Assembly (NCBI GenBank): GCA_942492825.1
Contig: OW818635.1
Location: 1,550,001-1,614,000 of the forward strand
DNA from: GWE2-51-13 sp942492825
GTDB taxonomy: Bacteria; Bacillota_I; Bacilli_A; Erysipelotrichales; Erysipelotrichaceae
Length of the DNA: 64,000 nucleotides
Direction: 5' to 3'
In this document: positions 53,913 through 61,600 of the stretch, in pieces
How positions within the stretch are numbered: position 1 is the stretch's first letter
Layout: each line of letters starts with the position of its first letter
Translations under genes and position numbers: made by a program
The notes under the pieces: model-generated
The model's database searches: none
Told to the model about the DNA's origin: nothing
Seen by the model: only the letters and a program-made list of their open reading frames with translations

Positions 53913-55186
53913 TGGTCGAGCTCTTTTTCGCGGCAGCCGTCATCCTCTTGATTCTCGGTGTTCCGATTGCGATTACCGTCGGTTTCTCATCCATCATCTT
54001 CATTCTCGCCAGCGGCATTCAACCTTCGATCGTCATTCAACGTTTGTTTATGGGCATCGACTCGACCGCTTTGATGGCGATCCCGATGTTCATCCTTGCC
54101 GGGGATTTGATGAATCGCGGGGGTTTGGGTACCCGTTTGGTCAAAATGATCAACAATCTTGTCGGTAACGTTACCGGTGGCTTGGCGATCGTTGCGATCT
54201 TATCCTGTATGTTCTTCGCGGCGATTTCCGGTTCGGGTGTCGCCACGGCAGCCGCGATCGGTGGAATCTTGATTCCTGCGATGGTGAAGGAAGGGTACTC
54301 GAAAGAGTATGCCGGTTCGGTCATCGCGACCGCTTCGCCGATCGGGGTTATCATCCCGCCCAGTATCTCGTTTGTTATCTACGGCGTTCTGGCGAACGTT
54401 TCGATCACCGACCTCTATAAAGCCGGGATTCCTTCGGGAATCATCATGGGTGTCGCATTGATGATCGTCGCCTTCATCATCGCCAAGAAGAACGGATACA
54501 AACCGGCAGCGAAGCAAGTCAAAGTAAAACTTAAAAAAGGCGAAGCTCTGAAAAACTTCTTGGATAACATCTGGGCCTTGATGACTCCGGTCATTATCGT
54601 CGGTGGTGTCTTCGGAGGCATCTTCACCGCAACCGAATCCGCAGTTGTTGCGGTTGTCTATTCGATGTTTGTTGGTCTGTTCATCTATAAAGAATTGAAG
54701 TGGAAAGATATTCCCAAAGTCTTGTTAGAGTCAGGTGTCGGAGCAGCCAAGATCATGTTCATCATTGCGAATGCGATGTTGTTCGCCTGGGTCATGGCTT
54801 ATGCCAAGATTCCCCAAATGATCCTCAATGGATTCTTGGGTATGAATATGGGCACTGTCGCCACGCTCTTGTTTATCAACTTCGTTCTGTTGATTGCGGG
54901 TACGTTCATGGAAACCGGCGCGATCTTGTTGATTGCGGTTCCGATTTTCCTTCCGTTAGTTACCGCCTTGGGCGTCGATCCCGTTCACTTCGGGATTATC
55001 GTTACGGTGAATACGGCCGTCGGACTGGTTACACCGCCATTCGGGGTGTGTTTGTTTACCGCCTCCGCGGTTGCGAATACTTCGATACCCAAGTTATCGA
55101 AGGCAGTCATTCCGTTTATCGTTGCGATGATCGTGGCGACCTTAATCATCACTTTCATGCCGCAACTTGTCATGTTCTTGGTTTAG
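53912..55186 (+). CDS. dctM: TRAP transporter large membrane subunit (DctM)
   Basis: A 424-residue protein with about twelve helices: GVPIAITVGFSSI, ALMAIPMFILAGDLMNRGG, AAISGSGVATAAAIGGILIP and SPIGVIIPPSISFVIYG, all DctM hallmarks. With DctQ and DctP it imports a carboxylate against its gradient. It ends the unit, followed by a terminator. Confidence 0.94.
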   Translation: MVELFFAAAVILLILGVPIAITVGFSSIIFILASGIQPSIVIQRLFMGIDSTALMAIPMFILAGDLMNRGGLGTRLVKMINNLVGNVTGGLAIVAILSCMFFAAISGSGVATAAAIGGILIPAMVKEGYSKEYAGSVIATASPIGVIIPPSISFVIYGVLANVSITDLYKAGIPSGIIMGVALMIVAFIIAKKNGYKPAAKQVKVKLKKGEALKNFLDNIWALMTPVIIVGGVFGGIFTATESAVVAVVYSMFVGLFIYKELKWKDIPKVLLESGVGAAKIMFIIANAMLFAWVMAYAKIPQMILNGFLGMNMGTVATLLFINFVLLIAGTFMETGAILLIAVPIFLPLVTALGVDPVHFGIIVTVNTAVGLVTPPFGVCLFTASAVANTSIPKLSKAVIPFIVAMIVATLIITFMPQLVMFLV

Positions 55187-55204
55187 TAAAACTATCTAGC
55201 TTCG

Positions 55205-55231
55205 GGCACGGATCCTCTCCGTGCCTTTTTT
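55205..55231 (+). terminator. Terminator of the TRAP operon
   Basis: GGCACGGA pairs with TCCGTGCC around TCCTC, followed by six T. Confidence 0.9.
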
Positions 55232-55317
55232 GTATCGTTTTGTATTTCATAGTATCTCCTCGCTTTACAAGCCTCTGCTTTTCCGATACGCTTATCACAG
55301 ATTGATAAGGAGAACGT

Positions 55318-56958
55318 ATGTATTCTATTTTCAACGAAATCAAACGAAAACCAAAGCAAACCATACTGTTCGCCTTATTGTCGAATCTTTTTTTCCTGTT
55401 ATTACTTTGGTTACTTCTTCCTTCAGCCGGTAAGTTTATCGGTTACTTTTATATCGGTATGTTCGTACTCATCTCCCTACCTTGGCTTCTACTTTTACGT
55501 TATGGATTGGCTCGAATGGTTGGGATGATTCTGCTCTTTCAATCCCTACAGATACTCCTCTCCATATATTGGTTTTTGGCCGCATGGTTTCCCACACAAC
55601 TCGTCAACCTTCAACCATTCCTAATCATCTTGACTTCATTCTTGTCGGTTCATCTTTCAAGCAAGTTCAATACGATGGATTTCAAACGCAAACTTGTGTT
55701 GGGAGATCCGAACATGGATGTCCATATCTATGAGGAAGTCTATCGCGAGAAACGATTCTTCAAACGGATTCAACGCCATCCCGAACATATCCATACTGCG
55801 GGCTGGAATAAGAATATCATCGAAGGGTCGCTTCGTATCTTGGCTATCCTCGCGATCTTCATTCTGATCATTCTTTTCTTGATGTTGGATTTATCTGAAC
55901 TAACTCCGATGATTCTCGCGTTACTTCTTGGTTCACTCGCAGGTTGCTTTGCGTTGTTCTTGCTTGGAATCAAAATCGGACTTGCGGTCACCAGCGTCGT
56001 TTGGGGGCTTGCTCTGATTGATATTTACGCGTTTGGATATCTAGTCGAAATCTATCCGACTTTTCCGCTAATGACGGTTGTGGGCGGTCTGGTGCTGCTT
56101 GCGTTGGAATATAAATTGGTGATCGAAGGAATCAACCTCTGGCTCAATCCCTATCGGGTCGACTTGAACTTTCTCTTACGCAGTCACGTGATCCACGGCG
56201 TTGATTTATCGATTCGCCACTATCTTCCGTTGGCGGATTGCCAAGACTGTTTGATTTGGACACTGGATTATCCAAACCAAGACGAAGAAGAAATGCAAGT
56301 TCGTTTCTCTGACCTTACCCCGGAACTCAATCGCTTCGCACTCGCCAACAACGGTCTTTATGTCGGAGGGGATTATTGTACCTACCCCAAACGATTCCGC
56401 GCGTACTTCTACGCGCAGAACGGCGTAACGTTCCGGAAGAAGTTTGAGCGATTCTTGTTGGAGTTTAACTTCGAGTTGGGCAAGATGGAGTCCACCCACG
56501 ATCCGGATTGGCAGATCTATTTCGACCAACTCAACCCTAGCTTAATTGAGGAGTCTCACCTACGCAACGCCGGGGCTTACCGTGAAATGATGGAAGAGAA
56601 TGTGGACTTAAGTATCCCTCATCTTCAACACTTTATCCTTGCCTTTGAAACCCTCGATCAAGCGCAAGCTTGTTTGGATCATCTTTCATCTCGCCCCAAT
56701 ATCCAGGCAACCTTGGAAGGTCCGGCCACCGATGCGCAGATCCTACAGTTCGGAAAAGATCATACGTACATCGTCATACTGGCGATCGTCGACCGGATTA
56801 CGTTGGATAAGTTAAATCATACGACGGAGTACGCTATCGAAGTCGCGGCCCAGTTCGGTGGTAGCTTCTGGTACTTCGAACGACGCAATCCACCGATACC
56901 GAAACCGATGGAACAAGAAACTTCTTCCGTTGAAATTGACCTTAAGGATCCGAATTAA
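55318..56958 (+). CDS. Large membrane protein with a soluble RraB-like C-terminus
   Basis: A 546-residue protein. The first 95 residues hold three to four hydrophobic helices; more follow at about residues 170-280. The last 250 residues are soluble. The end (FILAFETLDQAQACLDHL ... TLDKLNHTTEYAIEVAAQFGG) resembles the alpha-beta pattern of RraB-like proteins, a weak similarity noticed by eye. GATAAGGAGAACGT precedes the ATG. It stands alone; I cannot assign a function. Confidence 0.6.
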   Translation: MYSIFNEIKRKPKQTILFALLSNLFFLLLLWLLLPSAGKFIGYFYIGMFVLISLPWLLLLRYGLARMVGMILLFQSLQILLSIYWFLAAWFPTQLVNLQPFLIILTSFLSVHLSSKFNTMDFKRKLVLGDPNMDVHIYEEVYREKRFFKRIQRHPEHIHTAGWNKNIIEGSLRILAILAIFILIILFLMLDLSELTPMILALLLGSLAGCFALFLLGIKIGLAVTSVVWGLALIDIYAFGYLVEIYPTFPLMTVVGGLVLLALEYKLVIEGINLWLNPYRVDLNFLLRSHVIHGVDLSIRHYLPLADCQDCLIWTLDYPNQDEEEMQVRFSDLTPELNRFALANNGLYVGGDYCTYPKRFRAYFYAQNGVTFRKKFERFLLEFNFELGKMESTHDPDWQIYFDQLNPSLIEESHLRNAGAYREMMEENVDLSIPHLQHFILAFETLDQAQACLDHLSSRPNIQATLEGPATDAQILQFGKDHTYIVILAIVDRITLDKLNHTTEYAIEVAAQFGGSFWYFERRNPPIPKPMEQETSSVEIDLKDPN

Positions 56959-57164
56959 GCTTTATGTTGAATTGAACCCTGTTGAATTCTATTAAACATA
57001 GAGCCAGTTGGTTCTCTTAATCAGATAAAAATGATAAAGAAAGTATCTTTATGAATAATGATCGATCCGTACCTAATTATCTTGTTGGTAGTTTTTAGAC
57101 AAGAAAGATTTGAACTTTCTTATTTCCCGGATTCCATGATTTAACAATTTTTTGAGAGAATTCT

Positions 57165-57221
57165 AACCGAACCGAAAGCTTTTAAATCCCTTGATAACAG
57201 CGTATTCCGGTTCGGTTTTTC
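57165..57221 (+). terminator. Long-loop terminator-like inverted repeat
   Basis: AACCGAACCG (57165-57174) and CGGTTCGGTT (57208-57217) pair perfectly and are followed by TTT. It may end the upstream membrane-protein transcript. The 33-base loop is unusual. Confidence 0.5.
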
Positions 57222-57565
57222 TGTATAATTTCCCGGGAAATAATACCCCCATTGTGCAAATTTGCCTGGTATTTAGTTCCAAATTAGGCACGAACAAAGA
57301 CATTGATTTTATCTAACTTTTCGACAGGATTCTTGCCTTGAATTATGTTTTTTATATTGATTGTTTCTATAGATTGATCCTCCAAACCAAAGAGTAAACA
57401 GATCCAAGCTTCGTTTAAAACTCTGGATATTTCCAAAGCAATAGGTTCAGAACCGAAAATTCTATTATCCAGCAACATGATTCTATTAGAATAAAGGCAA
57501 TCATTACGATGTATATTGAACGTTTAGGATAGCTTTTCAGTTCCTAAGTATTCATCAACTCAGAA
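57222..57565. other. AT-rich gap without a convincing gene
   Basis: The gap between the membrane protein and the tandem small proteins. A minus-strand frame at 57284-57478 (64 codons) has no ribosome binding site and no recognised family; it may be a gene remnant. Nothing else is seen. Confidence 0.4.
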
Positions 57566-57596
57566 TTGACACTCTTGCGTTACGCAACGATATAAG
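57566..57596 (+). promoter_or_regulatory. Promoter with a dyad centred in a 19-bp spacer
   Basis: TTGACA (57566-57571) and TATAAG (57591-57596) are 19 bp apart. TTGCGTTACGCAA (57575-57587) is a palindrome centred on the exact middle of the spacer. This is the layout of MerR-activated promoters. GATATA at 57589 would give a 17-bp spacer instead, in which case the dyad would fit a repressor. Confidence 0.55.
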
Positions 57597-57654
57597 CGAT
57601 AATTTGATTCAAGAAACAGTGCGTTGATCGTAGTATCAAATGCATGACTGAAAC

Positions 57655-57684
57655 GGCTTGATATCGTTCAAGCCCTACCGAGGG
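57655..57684 (+). other. Hairpins near the ribosome binding site of the first tandem gene
   Basis: GGCTTGA/TCAAGCC (57655-57674) is followed by CCCT/AGGG (57673-57684), the latter covering the GAGGG ribosome binding site. The two share bases, so only one forms at a time. Confidence 0.35.
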
Positions 57685-57687
57685 ACC

Positions 57688-57996
57688 ATGGATAATCAAC
57701 AACTCTTAAAGAAGTTCAGAATGGGATTCAAACAGTTCAAAGACAAGTCGACCGGGAAGACCTACATTGCGAGTGGGTTACTCGACAAGAAAGTCGGGCG
57801 GCTCAACATCTATGGCTTGGCGCTGGTCGTCATCAATCCGGCCATCCTTTTCGGTAATTTCATTCCTAGTTTGGAATTACAGCTGTTGGCGGTGTTCGGC
57901 TACTTCATCTTGATGATCTTCGTATTCCGCTGGTTTGCGAAACTCTTTATCTTGGAATCCGACTTGAAAGACGTCGTCATCAAGGAACCGAAATGA
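57688..57996 (+). CDS. Small two-helix membrane protein, tandem copy 1
   Basis: A 102-residue protein: charged N-terminus (QQLLKKFRMGFKQFKDKSTGKTY), two hydrophobic helices at about 35-50 and 60-80, and an acidic tail ESDLKDVVIKE. The ATG at 57688 follows GAGGGACC; an earlier in-frame start at 57658 is not needed. It is paralogous to the next gene and coupled to it by ATGA. Family not recognised. Confidence 0.7.
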   Translation: MDNQQLLKKFRMGFKQFKDKSTGKTYIASGLLDKKVGRLNIYGLALVVINPAILFGNFIPSLELQLLAVFGYFILMIFVFRWFAKLFILESDLKDVVIKEPK

Positions 57997-58292
57997 CGGA
58001 TCAACAGAAGTTGTTTATGTTCCGAATCGGGTTCTCTAAAATCAAAGACAAAGCCAATGGAGTCGTTTATAAAGCAACCGGTAAGTTACTGATCAAGACG
58101 ATCCGAGCCAAAGGTGCGACCATTGGAATGTTGGTGCTGGCACCGATCGCATTGAATCTGACTGTTCCGATGGAACCGGTAAGACGGATTCTTAACACCT
58201 TCCTTTACTTCTGTATCACGGTTCCGATTTTCTATCTTCTTGGGAAACGCCGCATTAAGGAAGAGGATCTCGAGGATGTCATTGAGGATTAA
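57993..58292 (+). CDS. Small two-helix membrane protein, tandem copy 2
   Basis: A 99-residue paralogue of the preceding protein with the same order: FRIGFSKIKDKANGVVYKATGKL at the N-terminus (shown only as shared pattern FRxGFxxxKDKxxGxxY), two helices and the tail EEDLEDVIED. The shared pattern and equal length point to duplication. Products may form a hetero-oligomer in the membrane. Confidence 0.7.
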   Translation: MTDQQKLFMFRIGFSKIKDKANGVVYKATGKLLIKTIRAKGATIGMLVLAPIALNLTVPMEPVRRILNTFLYFCITVPIFYLLGKRRIKEEDLEDVIED

Positions 58293-58415
58293 GTTCTGTA
58301 CAGAGATGTGGACAACTATCCGAATAATCAAAATTCACTCTTTACAGCATTTTCAAACTATTGTACGGTAAACTCGTGCAAAGTGGTGGGGATCGCGGGG
58401 GGCGATGGAAGCACA

Positions 58416-58444
58416 AAAAGAACGTCATGACGTTCTTTTGTTTG
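58416..58444. terminator. Bidirectional terminator between convergent genes
   Basis: AAAAGAACGT pairs with ACGTTCTTTT in a perfect 24-base palindrome (58416-58439) with A/T flanks, between the tandem membrane genes and the minus-strand ATPase. Confidence 0.75.
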
Positions 58445-58537
58445 TATTCGGGGATTAATTCAATATAAGGAACACGTTTGCGATTCTATTAAGGAAAACA
58501 GCGTACAACGACTCTACCAAAAGTGAAGACGAATCAG

Positions 58538-59740
58538 CTACTGACCGAGGAGCCAACGAAGTAGATTGACTTGTTTGATCCCCTCATGATTTGAACCTGC
58601 TCCGATTTCGTCAAGTGTTAAGAGTAGCTTCGGATGACTATCCGATATTTTCCTCAACGGGGCAAGTTCCCGTTCCAGTGTTTTTGCATCTAGAACCGAA
58701 GCGGATATTTGATAATAAGTAAGCCCGCTCATGTCGGAAGCAACAAAATCGATTTCGCTTTCTAGCATCTTCCCGATATTCACTTTATACCCTCGGCGTC
58801 GCAATTCAAGATAGACGACGTTTTCGATCAAGTGGCCAAGATCAGGTTCGGCACTGGATAAAAGAATGTTTCGTATCCCTGTATCAACAATATAGAATTT
58901 TCCCAGAGATTTAAGAAGTTGCTGACCTTTAATATCATAGCGATCAACTTTGTAAAAAATGTAACTGTCGGTGAGCGCTTTTAGATAGTTATCAACCGTG
59001 TTCACCGAAATTTTTCTGCCGGATGCATTGATGTTATCGCTGATTCTCTTTGTTGAGATCGGGCTTCCGATGCAACTTGCAACAAACCGTACGATACTCT
59101 CAAGGAGTGGTATGTCAGAAATGCCTTCCCTTAAGGCAACGTCTTTTACCAGAATGGTATTATAGATTCCATCGATGAAGGTCGTTACAGCAGCATCATT
59201 TCGCTTCAACTGAGATATGTAAGGGAATGAACCGAAACGAAGATAGTCATTGAATTTTTCTTGTAAGCTCTTCTCGTCTTGGACTTGCGCCGAACAATAC
59301 TCTTTAAAAGATAACGGGAGCATATCAATCGTAATGTAACGACCCGATAAAAGCGTAGCGAGTTCTCCGGATAGCATAAAGGCATTCGATCCGGTTATAT
59401 ATATGTCAACATTTGGTTTGATATAAAGACTATCCACTGCCTTCTCGAAGTTCTTGCAGTTCTGAACTTCGTCAAGAAAAACATAAGTAGTCTTGTCTTT
59501 CAACAAGCGCAATTGAACATAGTTGTAGAGTTCCTTGTAATTTAGAAGATTTTCATATTCTAGATCTTCCAAATTGATGGAAATGATTTGATCCTGTGCA
59601 ACACCTGTCGATTTTAGATATTCAATATAGAGTGCAAATAGAGTCGATTTTCCGCAGCGCCGAACGCCGGTTACTACTTTGATCACATTCTTGTCTCTAC
59701 CAGCGATGAGTTGATCTAAATACTCTTTACGTTCGATCAT
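58538..59740 (-). CDS. AAA-family ATPase with DUF4143 domain
   Basis: A 400-residue protein. Walker A is GVRRCGKST (25-33), Walker B FLDEV (88-92), and the sensor strand is ITGSNA. A C-terminal DUF4143 domain (GKFYIVDTGIRNILLS, LIENVVYLELRRRGY, EIDFVA) follows, with a restriction-endonuclease-like core. Such ATPases are common accessory genes of unclear role, with some ties to toxin-like or mobile functions. The ATG at 59740 follows GAGGTGACGATC; a longer frame to 59917 would cross its own promoter. Confidence 0.9.
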   Translation of the reverse strand: MIERKEYLDQLIAGRDKNVIKVVTGVRRCGKSTLFALYIEYLKSTGVAQDQIISINLEDLEYENLLNYKELYNYVQLRLLKDKTTYVFLDEVQNCKNFEKAVDSLYIKPNVDIYITGSNAFMLSGELATLLSGRYITIDMLPLSFKEYCSAQVQDEKSLQEKFNDYLRFGSFPYISQLKRNDAAVTTFIDGIYNTILVKDVALREGISDIPLLESIVRFVASCIGSPISTKRISDNINASGRKISVNTVDNYLKALTDSYIFYKVDRYDIKGQQLLKSLGKFYIVDTGIRNILLSSAEPDLGHLIENVVYLELRRRGYKVNIGKMLESEIDFVASDMSGLTYYQISASVLDAKTLERELAPLRKISDSHPKLLLTLDEIGAGSNHEGIKQVNLLRWLLGQ

Positions 59741-59764
59741 GATCGTCACCTCTTTTTCACGTTT

Positions 59765-59792
59765 ATTATACCGCATCCCACAAATAAGTAAA
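59765..59792 (-). promoter_or_regulatory. Promoter of the DUF4143 ATPase
   Basis: On the minus strand TTTACT and TATAAT are 16 bp apart, 25 bases ahead of the start codon. Confidence 0.6.
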
Positions 59793-59854
59793 AGTTTTTT
59801 CACTGTAGAGAAAAAACTTATTAAAAATTCATAATTATTTCTCTGTAGAGAAAA
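59792..59854. repeat. Two inverted-repeat sites upstream of the DUF4143 ATPase
   Basis: AAGTTTTTTC and GAAAAAACTT (59792-59819) form a 10-bp inverted repeat abutting the -35. A second site, TTTCTC-TGTA-GAGAAA, lies at 59838-59853. Both share CTGTAGAGAAAA, at 59803 and 59843, exactly 40 bp apart. Confidence 0.6.
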
Positions 59855-59968
59855 TACTTTCGTATTCTTTCGTGAATAGCTATATTGTATCCTACAAGGA
59901 TCGTAGTGAACATTCACATGAATATAGATTAAAGAGAAGTGTAAGCACTAGAATCAAAATTAGAGGAA

Positions 59969-59977
59969 TGCTATACT
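59969..59977 (+). promoter_or_regulatory. Extended -10 promoter of the mini-protein pair
   Basis: TGCTATACT matches an extended -10 (TGN plus TATACT) with no clear -35, 30 bases before the first mini-gene. Confidence 0.4.
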
Positions 59978-60006
59978 CAAAAGTATAAAAGGGGGATTAA
60001 GAATCG

Positions 60007-60147
60007 ATGGGGAGAATCCTAATTCTTCTATTTGCACTCGGAATAGAATTCATCAAGGTTTGTGCCGTTCCGATTTTATTATTGCTCATCTATCTTGAAT
60101 TAAGAAAACTAAACAAGTCAAACAATGAAAGGAACAGAGGCCTATGA
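60007..60147 (+). CDS. 46-residue single-span membrane mini-protein 1
   Basis: ATG at 60007 follows AAAAGGGGGATTAAG. The product is one hydrophobic helix (about residues 4-30) followed by a charged tail LELRKLNKSNNERN. Its TGA overlaps the next ATG, so both are translated as a pair. Family not recognised; possible roles include membrane regulator, holin-like or toxin-like peptide. Confidence 0.55.
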   Translation: MGRILILLFALGIEFIKVCAVPILLLLIYLELRKLNKSNNERNRGL

Positions 60148-60293
60148 CAGACGTTGGATCGGCAGTGGGGGGATTGGTTCTCGCTTCAATATTTGGAACG
60201 ATCATGCTTTCAGGATCCTTGGTGTTTGTGGGGATTCAGCTTGCTAAAATCAGTGATGCCATTCGGAGTAATAAGCCACAGGATAAGCAATAA
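60144..60293 (+). CDS. 49-residue single-span membrane mini-protein 2
   Basis: ATG at 60144 overlaps the previous stop and follows AAAGGAACAGAGG. The product has a Gly-rich hydrophobic helix (about residues 5-32) and a charged tail IQLAKISDAIRSNKPQDKQ, similar in layout to mini-protein 1. Likely membrane-embedded. Function unknown. Confidence 0.55.
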   Translation: MTDVGSAVGGLVLASIFGTIMLSGSLVFVGIQLAKISDAIRSNKPQDKQ

Positions 60294-60318
60294 GCTAGAG
60301 GATATCGTAATACAAAAC

Positions 60319-60343
60319 GGAACGTCGCAAGGCGTTCTTTTCC
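60319..60343 (+). terminator. Terminator of the mini-protein pair
   Basis: GGAACGTC pairs with GGCGTTCT around GCAA (8 bp with G-U pairs), followed by TTTT. Confidence 0.7.
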
Positions 60344-60348
60344 TTAGG

Positions 60349-60376
60349 TTGACAAGTTTAACCATGAGGGTATGAT
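60349..60376 (+). promoter_or_regulatory. Promoter of the AlkX-like operon
   Basis: TTGACA and TATGAT are 16 bp apart. The -10 overlaps a possible ATG at 60372, so translation must begin downstream, at 60402. Confidence 0.7.
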
Positions 60377-60401
60377 GATATCAGAAGCAAGCGAGAAAAG
60401 C

Positions 60402-61598
60402 ATGGAAACAATTACCAAAGAACAAGCACGAAGATTTCTGTTACGAAAACAAGGGTTGATCGGAAACAAACGATTCAACGGAAAAGAAGGAATCCTAAAT
60501 TACATCCACCAAGTCGGATGCCTACAGTACGATCCAATCGATGTCTGTGGTAAAAACGCTCAGTTGGTTTTACAATCTCGTGTCGATAAATTTAAGAAAC
60601 AAGACTTGGAAGATCTACTCTATCAAGAACGTAAACTGGTCGATTATTACGATAAAGTCATGTCGATTTTTCCGATTGAAGATTGGGTGTATTTCCACCG
60701 CATTCGTCAACGTCATCGTACGTATGGACGCAGCCAAGTCGAAATCAGCAAAGTCCGTTCTTCCATCCACCATCAAATCCTGACCACCGGCCCGATCTGT
60801 TCCCGCGACTTGGAGCACACTGCGAAAGTCGACTGGTATTGGAGCGCGACCAAACTCAGTCGGGCCGCCCTTGAATCTATGTATTTCGATGGCGATCTCA
60901 TCATCCACCATCGTAAGAATACGATGAAGTATTACGATGTATCCGAGAAGTACATACCAAAAGAAGTGCTAGAGGCGGAAGATCCCTTTACGGACGATCT
61001 GGACTTTATCAAGTGGCGGATCCTACGAAGAATCGGTTCGGTCGGTTTCCTTTGGAACAAGCCTTCGGATGCGTTTATCTATATCGCGATGAGTGCGAGT
61101 CAGCGTACCCAGGCTTTCCATGAACTTGTTGGAGAGGGGAAACTGGTGAAGTTTCACATCGAAGGAAGAACCGAACCTTTCTATCTCTTGACCCAAGATC
61201 TACCTTTACTCAATGAGTCAATCCGGTTAGAACCGATTACTTTGCGAATGGAATTTCTGGCACCGTTAGACAATATGTTATGGGATCGTAAGTTGATCAA
61301 GTTTCTCTTTGGGTTTGAGTATACGTGGGAAATCTATGTTCCGGAAAGCAAACGGAAGTTTGGGTATTACTGTTTACCGGTACTGTGGGGCGATAAAATG
61401 GTCGCACGGATCGAGGTCATAAACAATAAGAAGACCAAGACGTTGACCGTAAAAGGATTGTGGGTCGAGCCCAAATTTCGAGTGACGAAGAAGTTTGAAA
61501 ACGAACTGAATAAAACATTAAAGCGGTTTATGGAATTCAATGCGATGGAGACACTTGAGTTTCATCCAGAAGCGATACACATACGCAAGGAGGATTAA
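60402..61598 (+). CDS. AlkX/YcaQ-like DNA glycosylase family protein
   Basis: A 398-residue HTH_42-superfamily protein. The glycosylase motif QxD is at Gln42-Asp44 in VGCLQYDPIDV, as in YcaQ/AlkX. A helix-turn region and the C-terminal APLDNMLWDRK, YCLPVLWGDKMVAR and LEFHPEAIH match the family. Relatives remove alkylated bases or unhook interstrand cross-links. The start at 60402 is set by the promoter; a frame from 60372 would begin inside the -10. It leads an operon with DUF6144 and DUF2703. Confidence 0.88.
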   Translation: METITKEQARRFLLRKQGLIGNKRFNGKEGILNYIHQVGCLQYDPIDVCGKNAQLVLQSRVDKFKKQDLEDLLYQERKLVDYYDKVMSIFPIEDWVYFHRIRQRHRTYGRSQVEISKVRSSIHHQILTTGPICSRDLEHTAKVDWYWSATKLSRAALESMYFDGDLIIHHRKNTMKYYDVSEKYIPKEVLEAEDPFTDDLDFIKWRILRRIGSVGFLWNKPSDAFIYIAMSASQRTQAFHELVGEGKLVKFHIEGRTEPFYLLTQDLPLLNESIRLEPITLRMEFLAPLDNMLWDRKLIKFLFGFEYTWEIYVPESKRKFGYYCLPVLWGDKMVARIEVINNKKTKTLTVKGLWVEPKFRVTKKFENELNKTLKRFMEFNAMETLEFHPEAIHIRKED

Positions 61599-61600
61599 AA

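Noticed and set aside
57284..57478. 64-codon minus-strand frame as a gene
   Set aside because: No ribosome binding site, no recognised family and an AT-rich gap; listed only as a possible remnant.
60372..60401. ATG at 60372 as start of the AlkX-like gene
   Set aside because: It lies within the -10 of a good promoter, so it would not be in the transcript.
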